Source of the DNA: Bacteroidaceae bacterium | GTDB lineage: Bacteria; Bacteroidota; Bacteroidia; Bacteroidales; Bacteroidaceae | Direction of reading: 5' to 3' | DNA length: 63,105 nt | Assembly: GCA_016280855.1 (NCBI GenBank) | Contig: JAEEHP010000020.1 | Coordinates: 1-63,105 of the forward strand | In this document: in pieces, positions 1 to 8,168 of the stretch | Layout of the letters: every line of letters begins with the position of its first letter | How positions within the stretch are numbered: the stretch's first letter is position 1 | Program-made: the position numbers and the translations under genes | The notes under the pieces: model-generated | What the model saw: only the letters and a program-made list of their open reading frames with translations | The model's database searches: none | Told to the model about the DNA's origin: nothing

Positions 1-590
1 CCGTGGCCTCTACGATGTATGACATGACCCGCGTGAGCGGCAATAGCTACTTCGACAGCGAGGACAAAGAGGAGGCTCGTCATGCCGCCCGCGAAGCACT
101 CTCCCAGCAACGCCTCTCCGACCCCATGGCCATGGCTGGCGGTGTCATAGATCCTCTGCCCGAAGATGCACCACAGTTTGTCAAAGATTACTTTGACTAC
201 TACAAGACCGAGCGCGGCTACCACGAGCGCAGCGGCAACTCCAACGACGGATGGCGTACAATCGGTACGCAGGCCTATGCCAACAGCCGTTTCCTCTACT
301 ATATCAATGAGATACGCTCAGCTGTGCTTGTCATGCATGGCGAGAAGGCCCATTCCCGTTACTTCGGCGAGGCAGCTTATCACTATATGGTCGAAGGCAA
401 GGCCGAGGGCTACAACACCGTCAGTAAGCCCAATCCCAACCCCGAGAACAAACAGCTGCTTATCATTCCCGGAGCCTCACATTGCGACCTCTATGATGGC
501 GGTTACACGGAACTTACGGGCAAGGGCGAGCCTAAGAACCTCATTCCCTGGGACACGTTGGCCGAGTTCTTCGCCGAGAACCTGAAGTAG
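1..590 (+). CDS. Alpha/beta hydrolase, C-terminal part (5' truncated by window edge)
   Basis: The reading frame is open at the left edge, so only the last 195 or so residues are seen. The segment resembles the C-terminal half of Bacteroidetes alpha/beta hydrolases of the YcjY/dienelactone-hydrolase type. A hydrophobic strand followed by LVMHGEKAHSRY marks the strand carrying the acid residue region, and IPGASHCDLYDG near the end carries the likely catalytic histidine. The nucleophile elbow (GxSxG) would lie upstream, outside the window. The substrate cannot be told. The frame starts with a GTG at position 3, but that is unlikely to be the true start. Confidence 0.75.
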   Translation, partial: VASTMYDMTRVSGNSYFDSEDKEEARHAAREALSQQRLSDPMAMAGGVIDPLPEDAPQFVKDYFDYYKTERGYHERSGNSNDGWRTIGTQAYANSRFLYYINEIRSAVLVMHGEKAHSRYFGEAAYHYMVEGKAEGYNTVSKPNPNPENKQLLIIPGASHCDLYDGGYTELTGKGEPKNLIPWDTLAEFFAENLK

Positions 591-727
591 GCTACATCCT
601 ATGCATCAAGTGGCTGGAGGGTGGTCGGGGATGTGGACTATGACCAGCTGAGATGAGCAGCGATTACTGCCATCATGAGGAAAACAAGGAGTTCTCGCAG
701 GCTGTTTAAATCTTTTTAACAACTAAA

Positions 728-760
728 GTTGTCCTTGCTCGCGATTATTCTGTATTTTTG
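728..760 (+). promoter_or_regulatory. Bacteroidetes-type promoter for the ABC transporter gene
   Basis: The -7 element TATTTTTG lies at 753-760 and GTTG at 728-731 sits 21 bases upstream, which matches the TTTG-N19-21-TAnnTTTG pattern known from Bacteroides. The 220 bases between the hydrolase and the transporter contain nothing else that I can identify. Confidence 0.6.
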
Positions 761-809
761 CACCGAAATTTGACATTATGTGCACTCTTTCGGTGTACGC
801 ATACATTAG

Positions 810-3743
810 ATGACGGACATTCTCCTTTCCAGTTTTCTGAGTCTCTTTGCCTTATTCGGCAAGGAGGAACAGGTGGAAGAAGCACGTGCGAAAGCCATGC
901 TTGTGAGTTATATGCGCCATCATTTTGGCATTCGCAACATCGACAGCTACCTCGACTTGTACAGCGACATGCGCCTCGCCTACGAGATGGCAGAGGGGCT
1001 GAACGTGCAGGAAGCCGTGACTTCCATTTGCAGCAATTTGCGTGGAAAAATTCGCAGCAGCGAAGCATCGTTGCTGCTGTTGCGTCTGATGGAGTTCGCA
1101 GAGCCAGGGGAGCAAGCTCCCGACAGCAACAAGGCGTCAAAGCCCACACACCCCATCTTCCATGCCATGGCTGACACGCTGGGCGTCTCGGGCGAGGCGT
1201 TCAACGACTACCAGGACTTCGTCAGCGCACGCGAAACGGATCATGTGCGGCTGCACCGCCTCGAGGGTTTCGACGGCGTCATCAAGACGTTGCTGACCCC
1301 TCAGCTCGGACAGCTCATCTTCACCTATTCGGGACCTGACACGGTGCTGCTGAACGATGTACCCGTGCTGTCGGGTTCCTATCAGGTGTGGCTCCAGAGC
1401 AGCGTGCTCAAAGGGCACAACGGGCGTCCCGTGTACTATTCCACCATCCTGAAGGCCTACGAGCATAATGGCGCGAAGGAGGCAGCTGACGAGCAGCAGG
1501 GCGTCGAGTTCTGCGGGCGCGACATCAATTTCCGCTTCCCCAACAGCGACAACGGGATGCACGATCTCAGCTTCACGCTTCACAGCGGCGAGCTGCTGGC
1601 CATCATGGGCGGTTCGGGCACAGGCAAGTCCACGCTGCTCAGTATCCTCAATGGTTCGCTGACGCCGCAGGAGGGCAGCATTACGATCAACGGTCACGAT
1701 ATCTCCGAGCCTGCAGCGAGGAACCTCATCGGCTACGTGCCTCAGGACGACCTGCTCATCGAGGAGCTGACCGTTTACGAGAACCTCTGGTACACGGCAC
1801 GCATCTGCTTCGAGGGTATGCAGGCCGACGAGCTCCATCGACGTGTCATGAAGACGCTGAAGGATCTCGGACTCGACGCCGCCAAGGACTTGAAAGTCGG
1901 TTCGCCCATCAAGAAAACCATCTCGGGCGGACAGCGCAAGCGGCTGAACATAGCCCTTGAACTCATACGCGAACCGGCTGTGCTGTTCCTCGACGAACCC
2001 ACATCGGGGCTCTCGTCTGCCGACACCGAGAAGGTGGTGAACCTGCTGAAGGAGCAGACGTTCAAGGGTAAACTCATCGTCGTGAACATTCACCAGCCCT
2101 CGAGCGATGTCTATAAACTGTTCGACCGCCTGTGGCTGCTGGACAAAGGCGGTTATCCTGTCTTCGACGGCAACCCCATCGATGCCATCACTTATTTCAA
2201 GGAAGCCGCCGACTATCCGGACGCTGAGACCAGCGCCTGTCCCACCTGTGGAAATGTGAACCCCGAAATCGTGCTGAACATCATCGACGAGAAAGCGCTC
2301 ACCAGCAGCGGCGAGGTCTCCGACGAACGTAAGATGACGCCTCAGGAATGGCACGAGCTGTACCTGCAGCGTCGCGCAGCGATGGCAGCTCCTGAGGTGC
2401 GCGACGTGCCGCCTTCGGATCAGCGGCGCCCCAACGTGCTGTCGCAGTTCGCCCTTTTCCTCAGCCGCAATTTCCGCACGAAAATTACCAACCTGCAATA
2501 CCTCTGCATCACGCTGCTCGAAGCGCCGCTTTTGGCGCTCGTCTGTGCCTATCTGACGCGCTTTGCACCACCCGAAGGCTACAGCGTGATGAACAACAAA
2601 AACCTCGTGAGCTACTTCTTCATGTCGGTTATCGTGGCTACGTTCATCGGTATGAGCGGCAGCGCCGAGGAAATCATCAAGGACCGTGCCCTGCTCAAGC
2701 GCGAGAAGTTCCTGCGCCTGTCCTACGGCAGCTACATCTGGTCGAAGATGGTGTTCATGGCAGGCGTCTCGTTGCTACAGACGCTCCTTTTCATCCTCGT
2801 CGGCAACGCTATCATGGGTCTGCACGGTCTGTTCTGGTCGTGGTGGCTGGTGCTTTTCGTGACGGCTTTCCTCTCCAATCTGGTGGGCTTGCTGCTCTCG
2901 CAATGCCTCAGTTCGGTGGTGGCCATCTACATCAGCATTCCACTGTTGCTGATTCCTCAGATCCTGCTGTGCGGCTTGGTGGTGAGCTTCTCCGACCTGA
3001 CCCCCAAGAGCACTACGGGCAACACGCCGCTCATCGGCGACCTCATCCCATCGCGCTGGTCGTACGAGGCGTTGGCGGTGACGTCCTTCACGGACAACCT
3101 CTACGAGCGCTCGTTCTTCGAATGGGACAAGGCCAAATACGAGAATCAGTACTACCATGCCGGTCTGCTCGACGAGTTGCAGTCGCAGCTCGGAACGCAG
3201 CGCGACGAACAGCGCCGAGGCGTAGAGGTGGATCCCAATCACGCACGTGTCATCGAGACCAACCTGCCCCAGCTGACGGCGTTCTGCGGCCTGGAGCCTT
3301 ATGCCGGCGACGGCAGCTACACCTCTTTATATAATTACCTGAAGGAGGCCGAGCGCGTGCTGGTGCGTCGTGGCAACGAGACCACCTTAGGACGTGACCG
3401 CCTGATGGTCAACTATATCCGCGAGCGTGGCAAGGAAGCCATGCTGGAGCTGAAGCGCAACAACTATAATCTCAAGCTGGAGGAGTTCGTCATGGGCGCA
3501 GACCAAGGCCGGCTGCTCGATATCGTCGACGGCTATGCCGTGCCGCGCATGAGCCTCGTCTTCCTGACACCTCAGAGTCGCATCGGACGCGCACCCTTCT
3601 ACAGCAGCGAGAAGATTGTCGGTTCGTGGCACATCAAGACGCTCTGGTTCAACGTCGCCGTGCTGCTGCTCATGTGTGTCGTCGTGGCCTTGGCGCTTCT
3701 GACCGACTGCCCTGGCCGCTACTTGCGGAAACGTGACGAGTGA
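810..3743 (+). CDS. ABC transporter, fused ATPase and ABC-2/ABCG-like permease with large extracytoplasmic loop
   Basis: A 977-residue single-chain half-transporter with the ATPase before the membrane domain, as in ABCG proteins. Residues 1-230 form an N-terminal region that is not transporter-like; its helical start is reminiscent of TerB-type domains, but this is uncertain. The ATPase shows Walker A GGSGTGKST (about 266), signature SGGQRKR (about 372) and Walker B VLFLDEPTSGL (about 391). Five membrane helices lie at about 567-727. A hydrophilic segment of roughly 210 residues follows, then a last helix at about 944-965. The long loop before the final helix is larger than in ordinary ABCG proteins. 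An in-frame TAG directly precedes the ATG at 810, fixing the earliest start. The substrate is unknown. Confidence 0.85.
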   Translation: MTDILLSSFLSLFALFGKEEQVEEARAKAMLVSYMRHHFGIRNIDSYLDLYSDMRLAYEMAEGLNVQEAVTSICSNLRGKIRSSEASLLLLRLMEFAEPGEQAPDSNKASKPTHPIFHAMADTLGVSGEAFNDYQDFVSARETDHVRLHRLEGFDGVIKTLLTPQLGQLIFTYSGPDTVLLNDVPVLSGSYQVWLQSSVLKGHNGRPVYYSTILKAYEHNGAKEAADEQQGVEFCGRDINFRFPNSDNGMHDLSFTLHSGELLAIMGGSGTGKSTLLSILNGSLTPQEGSITINGHDISEPAARNLIGYVPQDDLLIEELTVYENLWYTARICFEGMQADELHRRVMKTLKDLGLDAAKDLKVGSPIKKTISGGQRKRLNIALELIREPAVLFLDEPTSGLSSADTEKVVNLLKEQTFKGKLIVVNIHQPSSDVYKLFDRLWLLDKGGYPVFDGNPIDAITYFKEAADYPDAETSACPTCGNVNPEIVLNIIDEKALTSSGEVSDERKMTPQEWHELYLQRRAAMAAPEVRDVPPSDQRRPNVLSQFALFLSRNFRTKITNLQYLCITLLEAPLLALVCAYLTRFAPPEGYSVMNNKNLVSYFFMSVIVATFIGMSGSAEEIIKDRALLKREKFLRLSYGSYIWSKMVFMAGVSLLQTLLFILVGNAIMGLHGLFWSWWLVLFVTAFLSNLVGLLLSQCLSSVVAIYISIPLLLIPQILLCGLVVSFSDLTPKSTTGNTPLIGDLIPSRWSYEALAVTSFTDNLYERSFFEWDKAKYENQYYHAGLLDELQSQLGTQRDEQRRGVEVDPNHARVIETNLPQLTAFCGLEPYAGDGSYTSLYNYLKEAERVLVRRGNETTLGRDRLMVNYIRERGKEAMLELKRNNYNLKLEEFVMGADQGRLLDIVDGYAVPRMSLVFLTPQSRIGRAPFYSSEKIVGSWHIKTLWFNVAVLLLMCVVVALALLTDCPGRYLRKRDE

Positions 3744-3821
3744 AGCCTAAAGCCTTTTCTCTCTTATGAAATAGAATATTAAGTTAACAACAGTAATAAT
3801 CAATTAAAAAACAAAGCAAAG

Positions 3822-4625
3822 ATGAAGAAACTATCTATCGTGGCTGTGGCATTTGCCGCAGTACTCTTCGCAGCTTGCGGAGGCAACAAGAAACCTCAGA
3901 CTGTCCAGGAAACAGAGGACATCAAGACTTTCGAACAGGAGCAGATCGAGGCCAGCATCAAGCTGAACGTCGATAGCCTGGCAACGGCCATGGCACAGCT
4001 CAAGCAGCTTCCCATCACCGAGAAGAACGGCATGGTTGTGCTGACCGACGAGGAGCGTCAGGTGAAGCCCACCTACCTCATGGAACCCGCTGTGGCGGAA
4101 AACACCACCACGCTGTCCCAGAAGTATCGTGTGCTGAGCGCCATGCAGGTTGACAAGGAGATTGCCGAGCTCTACGGTATGCCGACAGCCGAGTACGACA
4201 ACGAGATTGCCAAGCTGCTCGTTGACATCAACGACCCCTCCTTCAAGGTCATCTCCGAGAGCGACGGCATCTACGAAGCTTCGCAGGAACTGTACAAGGC
4301 CATGGACGAGAACGGACGCATCAACTTCTACTGGCAGATCGTTGCCACGTCGCTTGTGGAACAGATGTACGTCATCTCTCAAAACAGCGAGAAGTTCCTG
4401 GCTTCTTTCGACGACGATGCTGCGGCCAACGTCACCATGCGCATCGTGCTCATCCAGGATGCCATCGAACGTCTGACCAACTACGACCCCGAACTCATCG
4501 CCGTAGCTGACGCCATCGAACCCCTTAAGGTGATCAATGCTGTCAGCGTTGAGGAGTTCAGAACTCAGCTCAACGAAGCAGCTCCTCAGATCGAGGCTGC
4601 CCGCACAGCGCTGGTCATGGAATAA
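3822..4625 (+). CDS. Conserved hypothetical lipoprotein
   Basis: A 267-residue protein with a clear lipoprotein signal: MKK, a hydrophobic stretch, then the lipobox LFAAC with Cys at about residue 19. The mature part is acidic and mostly helical, with no catalytic motif that I recognise. It lies 78 bases downstream of the ABC transporter on the same strand and may be co-transcribed; no TAnnTTTG element was seen in the gap. It is probably anchored in the inner or outer membrane facing the periplasm. The function is unknown. Confidence 0.8.
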   Translation: MKKLSIVAVAFAAVLFAACGGNKKPQTVQETEDIKTFEQEQIEASIKLNVDSLATAMAQLKQLPITEKNGMVVLTDEERQVKPTYLMEPAVAENTTTLSQKYRVLSAMQVDKEIAELYGMPTAEYDNEIAKLLVDINDPSFKVISESDGIYEASQELYKAMDENGRINFYWQIVATSLVEQMYVISQNSEKFLASFDDDAAANVTMRIVLIQDAIERLTNYDPELIAVADAIEPLKVINAVSVEEFRTQLNEAAPQIEAARTALVME

Positions 4626-4628
4626 TAC

Positions 4629-4700
4629 AAGAAAAAGAGGGAGTGACTCCCTGCAACGCAACGAGGGGCGATGCTACACGGCACCGCCCCTCGTTGTTGC
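4629..4700. terminator. Convergent terminator region between the lipoprotein and STAS genes
   Basis: Two hairpins lie between the converging genes. An 11-bp perfect stem pairs 4660-4670 with 4685-4695 (arm AACGAGGGGCG). A smaller stem, GGGAG/CTCCC at about 4640-4652, is followed on the minus strand by a T-rich run (CTCTTTTTC), which makes a good intrinsic terminator for the minus-strand pair. The plus-strand side lacks a strong T tract. Confidence 0.55.
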
Positions 4701-4739
4701 GTTATGGGAGTGATAGAGCCTATGGGTCCCGATCGCACG

Positions 4740-5042
4740 TTACTTGAGCTCAAACAGGTTGATGAATCCCGTCATGGTGAACACGCTGCGGATGTCGTCG
4801 TTCATGTTGGCGATGTACACGTGGCTGCCTTTGGGTTTGGCATTCTTGAGCACGCTCAGGAAGAGGCGCAGGCCGCTCGAGGAAATGTAGGCCAGGTTGG
4901 AGCAATCGAGGATAATGTCGCGGCCATTACTGTCAAGCAGCGGTTTGAGATCCTGTTCGGTCTGAGCCGCCGCGGCCGTGTCCAGACGGCCGTCGAAGAG
5001 TGCAACCATCGCGCCGTCTTGTTCTTTTACAATTGTGTTCAT
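4740..5042 (-). CDS. STAS-domain anti-sigma factor antagonist (SpoIIAA/RsbV type)
   Basis: A 100-residue single STAS domain. The segment DCSNLAYISSSGLRLFL has the conserved phosphorylation-site context (Asp, then S-S-S-G-L-R) of SpoIIAA/RsbV proteins, whose serine is phosphorylated by an anti-sigma kinase and dephosphorylated by a PP2C phosphatase. The gene lies 21 bases downstream of a SpoIIE-type phosphatase that carries its own kinase-like ATPase domain, so the two probably form a partner-switching module. Bacteroidetes lack sigma B, so the final output is likely something other than the classical sigma factor; this is inference. Confidence 0.88.
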   Translation of the reverse strand: MNTIVKEQDGAMVALFDGRLDTAAAAQTEQDLKPLLDSNGRDIILDCSNLAYISSSGLRLFLSVLKNAKPKGSHVYIANMNDDIRSVFTMTGFINLFELK

Positions 5043-5063
5043 TTTGTTGTTAATATGTTAAAG

Positions 5064-7289
5064 TTATTTTTCAGTCTTTTGCAGGTTCTTGCGCAGGGTC
5101 AGAATGTTCTGATCGTTGATGCGCTCGTAGTTGATGGAGTCCATGATCTGGCGCACCAGGAATATGCCGAGGCCTCCTACGGGGCGTTCCTCAGCTGAGA
5201 GCGTCACGTCAGCCTCGCCCTTCACCGTGGGGTCGAAGGGAACGCCGCTGTCGGTGATGACGAATTTCAAGCGTATGTCGTTGACCTGCGCCTCGATGTG
5301 TATCTTGCCCTCCGTGCCAGCAGGGTAGGCATAGTTCATCACGTTGACGACAGCCTCCTCCAGCGCGAGATTCATCTGCATCGTCGTGCCCATATCGAAG
5401 CCTAAAGCTTCGCAGATCTCGTCCACAAATTCAGCCAGCTGCGGCACCGTCTGCACGTCGTTGGGCAGGTCGATACTGCGTTGCAGGCGTTCCTCGCGTT
5501 CGTGCTTCGTGTAGCGTATGGCCAGCATCGTCAGGTCGTCGCTCTGTTCGGCATCGCCCACGAAGGTTTCCACGGCAGCCGTCATGCGCTTGAGCATGAG
5601 GCTGGGTTGCTGGTCGTCGGGCGTCGTCAGCGTGCGTGCAAGCTTTTCTACGCGCTCTAAGCCAAAGAGTTCGTTGTCCTTGTTCGTCGCTTCCGTCAGG
5701 CCGTCGGTGTAGAGGAAGATGGTGGTCTGAGGGTTGATGAGCATCTCCTGACTCTTGTATTTCCAGCCGGCCATCACGCCGATGGGGATATTAGCCTCCA
5801 CGGGCAGCTTCGATTCACCATTGCCGATGAGCAGCGGAGCATCGTGGCCTGCATTGCTGTAGTACAGGCGCCCAGTGGGCAAGTCAAGGACACCCACGAA
5901 AAGGGTGACGAACATATTCGAATCGTTGTCGGGTGACAGCGCCTCGTTGATGGTCATCAGGATGCGGTCGGGGGCTGACTCGTGGGCTGAGACAGTGCGG
6001 AAATGGGTTCGCATGACGGCCATCACCAACGAAGCTGGCACGCCCTTGCCGCTGACGTCGCCGATGCAGAAGAAGAGCTTCTCGTCGCGGATGTAGAAGT
6101 CGTAGAGGTCGCCGCCTACAGCTTTGGCAGGCGTCAGCGAACCGAAGACCTCGATGTCGTCGCGCTCAGGGTAGGGTGGAAATATCTTCGGCAACATCGC
6201 CATCTGAATGTTGCTTGCTATGCGCAGCTCGCTCTCGATGGAAGCTTTGGTGGCGTTGGCCTCTTGAAGCTTCTTGAAGCTGCGGCCAGCGCGGGCGATG
6301 ATGAAGGCCAGCAGGCCCAGACACACCAGCATCATCAACATCAGGTTGAAGCCTATCTGGCGCAGGGTGTAGTAGATCTCGCGGTCGCTGCATACGATAG
6401 CCATCGACCAGCCAGTGGAGCCCACGACGGGAGCGAAGAAAACGTAGTTCTTATTGCCTTTATCGTCCTTCACCGTAGCCTGTCCGCTCTTGCCTGACAT
6501 CATCTGCTGGTTGACGAATCGGGCTGACGTATCCTTGATCTGCGAGGAGGCGTCCTGTATGTTTTGCCGCATTACCAGGCTCTCAACAGGGCAGGCCATA
6601 ATTTGTCCCTGACGCGAGATCATCAGGCTGAAGGACGACGGGTAGATGGGGTGCGCGTTGATCACGTCGCTCAACCAGTCAACCGACACGTCGGCTCCCA
6701 CAATGGCTACGATGCGTCCCGTGGCATCGCGCAGGGGCTTGGTGAAGGAGCAGAGCATCATATTGGCTCCGGCTTCGTCGAAATAAGGTTCTGTCCAAAC
6801 GCCCTTTCCCTCAGCAATCGTACGCTTGTACCAGTCGCTCTCGAGATAGTCGTGCTGCTCTGAGCCGATCTGGTGGTGAGAGAACGTTCCGTCGTCGTTG
6901 CGACCAACGTAGAGCTCGTACCATCGTCCGTGCTGTGGGAAGTAGTCGGGGGCGTAACCAATGCCCATGCCCACCAGATTGGGGCTGTGCGTCAGCAGCT
7001 GATCGCAGATGGTGTAGAGCTCGTCGGGCGAGTTCACGTGCTGTTCCATCAGCCACGCCGTGTTCTCGATGGCTACCTCGATGGAGTTGAGCACGCCGTG
7101 AATCTCCAGACTCTTGGCACGCAGCTCTGACTGCGCGCGGTGCTCCACCTCATCCCGGATACCTTTCTGGGCGAACAAGTACTGTATCACCGAAGTCGCT
7201 TCGATGAACACGGCGGCAGTTATGATGATAGCCAACGAGGATCTGGCACGAAGCGCCTGCCACCAATCGCTGAGGAAAAGCTTCTTCAT
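5064..7289 (-). CDS. Membrane-bound SpoIIE phosphatase with sensor domain and fused HATPase (RsbW-like) domain
   Basis: A signal-sensing regulator of 741 residues. An N-terminal membrane helix (about 15-36), a Cache-like extracytoplasmic sensor (about 60-310) and a second helix (about 325-350) precede a PP2C/SpoIIE domain with VGGDLYDFYI, GDVSGKGVPA and SDDLTMLAIRY metal-binding motifs. The C-terminus is a GHKL ATPase with the N-box NLALEEAVVNVMNYAYP and DSGVPFDP. The open frame extends upstream to 7334, but the -7 promoter element overlaps that codon, so the ATG at 7289 (MKKLFLSDWW) is the likely start. It is expected to control the phosphorylation state of the adjacent STAS protein. Having both phosphatase and kinase-like domains in one chain is the notable feature. 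Confidence 0.88.
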   Translation of the reverse strand: MKKLFLSDWWQALRARSSLAIIITAAVFIEATSVIQYLFAQKGIRDEVEHRAQSELRAKSLEIHGVLNSIEVAIENTAWLMEQHVNSPDELYTICDQLLTHSPNLVGMGIGYAPDYFPQHGRWYELYVGRNDDGTFSHHQIGSEQHDYLESDWYKRTIAEGKGVWTEPYFDEAGANMMLCSFTKPLRDATGRIVAIVGADVSVDWLSDVINAHPIYPSSFSLMISRQGQIMACPVESLVMRQNIQDASSQIKDTSARFVNQQMMSGKSGQATVKDDKGNKNYVFFAPVVGSTGWSMAIVCSDREIYYTLRQIGFNLMLMMLVCLGLLAFIIARAGRSFKKLQEANATKASIESELRIASNIQMAMLPKIFPPYPERDDIEVFGSLTPAKAVGGDLYDFYIRDEKLFFCIGDVSGKGVPASLVMAVMRTHFRTVSAHESAPDRILMTINEALSPDNDSNMFVTLFVGVLDLPTGRLYYSNAGHDAPLLIGNGESKLPVEANIPIGVMAGWKYKSQEMLINPQTTIFLYTDGLTEATNKDNELFGLERVEKLARTLTTPDDQQPSLMLKRMTAAVETFVGDAEQSDDLTMLAIRYTKHEREERLQRSIDLPNDVQTVPQLAEFVDEICEALGFDMGTTMQMNLALEEAVVNVMNYAYPAGTEGKIHIEAQVNDIRLKFVITDSGVPFDPTVKGEADVTLSAEERPVGGLGIFLVRQIMDSINYERINDQNILTLRKNLQKTEK

Positions 7290-7331
7290 ATAAAGTGAGA
7301 ATTTTAGGTGTAGAATACTGTTGTGAGCGCG

Positions 7332-7339
7332 CAAAGGTA
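7332..7339 (-). promoter_or_regulatory. -7 element of the SpoIIE/STAS operon promoter
   Basis: TACCTTTG on the minus strand, about 43 bases before the ATG at 7289. No convincing -33 element was found at the usual distance. Its position rules out the upstream in-frame ATG at 7334 as the start. Confidence 0.5.
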
Positions 7340-7386
7340 GTCATTTTTGAGGTAACTAGACCCATAAAAAGCAAGAAAAATAAAGT

Positions 7387-7421
7387 TTTGCATATCATTT
7401 CTTGGATTTTTTGTATCTTTG
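7387..7421 (+). promoter_or_regulatory. Promoter for the GNAT acetyltransferase gene
   Basis: TATCTTTG at 7414-7421 is the -7 element. TTTG at 7387-7390 is a possible -33 element, with a slightly long spacer of 23 bases. It is divergent from the SpoIIE promoter. Confidence 0.5.
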
Positions 7422-7472
7422 CCGCCGAAATCATGAGCTTTGCTCATTCTTCATTCAGCGAGCGAAAAGAAT

Positions 7473-7934
7473 ATGATAAGGAAAGCAGACAAAAGAGACA
7501 TTGAGGGAATCGTGGCACTTCTGCATCAGGTGAATATGGTGCATTATGAGAAACGTCCCGATTTGTTCAAACCCTACACGACAAAGTATGACGAGGAGGA
7601 ACTCCTGGCCCTGTTGAACGACGACAGCAAACCCATCTTCGTGTACGACGACGGAGGGGTAGTCGGACACGCCTTCTGCCAGATTGCCGAGATTCGTGAC
7701 CACCGCTTGCTGCAGGACATCAAGACGCTGTATATCGATGATATCTGCGTTGACGAGAAACAGCGCGGTCATCACATCGGACAGGCTTTGTACGAGTTCG
7801 TCCGCGATTATGCACGTTCCATTGGTTGCTATAATATCACCCTCAATGTGTGGGAGGGCAATGATCCGGCATTGGCTTTCTACAAAAACATGGGCATGCA
7901 GGTGCAGAAAACAGGTATGGAAACGATCTTGTGA
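7473..7934 (+). CDS. GNAT-family N-acetyltransferase
   Basis: A 153-residue acetyltransferase using acetyl-CoA. The core motif A is visible as IDDICVDEKQRGHHIGQALYEFV (read as strand, then R/Q-x-x-G-x-G/A pyrophosphate loop), followed by NITLNVWEGNDPALAFYKNMGM, the typical motif B region. The start is taken at the ATG at 7473 (MIRKADKRDI), because family members begin with such a short strand; the open frame extends to 7440. The acceptor substrate is unknown. Confidence 0.85.
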   Translation: MIRKADKRDIEGIVALLHQVNMVHYEKRPDLFKPYTTKYDEEELLALLNDDSKPIFVYDDGGVVGHAFCQIAEIRDHRLLQDIKTLYIDDICVDEKQRGHHIGQALYEFVRDYARSIGCYNITLNVWEGNDPALAFYKNMGMQVQKTGMETIL

Positions 7935-7991
7935 TAGACATGGGATCGAATAATCAACGTTAATCATTTAATCCTTAAAAAAAGAACGAAA

Positions 7992-8165
7992 ATGAAAGAA
8001 CAAGTTTTACAGGCCATGCGCGAGGCAGGAAAGCCCGTGTCGGCAGGCGACGTGACCAAGGCACTGGGTGCCGACCGTAAGGAAGTGGACAAGGCTTTTG
8101 CCGAGTTGAAGAAAGAGGGTGCCATCGTGTCGCCCGTTCGCTGTAAGTGGGAGCCTGCCAAATAA
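7992..8165 (+). CDS. Small winged-helix-like transcriptional regulator (57 aa)
   Basis: A short gene reading MKEQVLQAMREAGKPV and ending in CKWEPAK, TAA at 8163-8165. The pattern is helix, short helix (SAGDVTKALG), recognition-like helix (DRKEVDKAFAELKKEG) and a beta wing (AIVSPVRCKWEP), typical of tiny winged-helix proteins annotated as transcriptional regulators in Bacteroidetes. It stops 3 bases before the CDF transporter, so the two are almost certainly co-transcribed. Its role is unknown; metal-responsive control of the transporter is a guess. Confidence 0.75.
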   Translation: MKEQVLQAMREAGKPVSAGDVTKALGADRKEVDKAFAELKKEGAIVSPVRCKWEPAK

Positions 8166-8168
8166 GAA

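Noticed and set aside
7293-7334. Upstream ATG at 7334 as start of the SpoIIE-type gene
   Set aside because: The -7 promoter element TACCTTTG (minus strand, 7339-7332) overlaps this codon, so it is not in the transcript.
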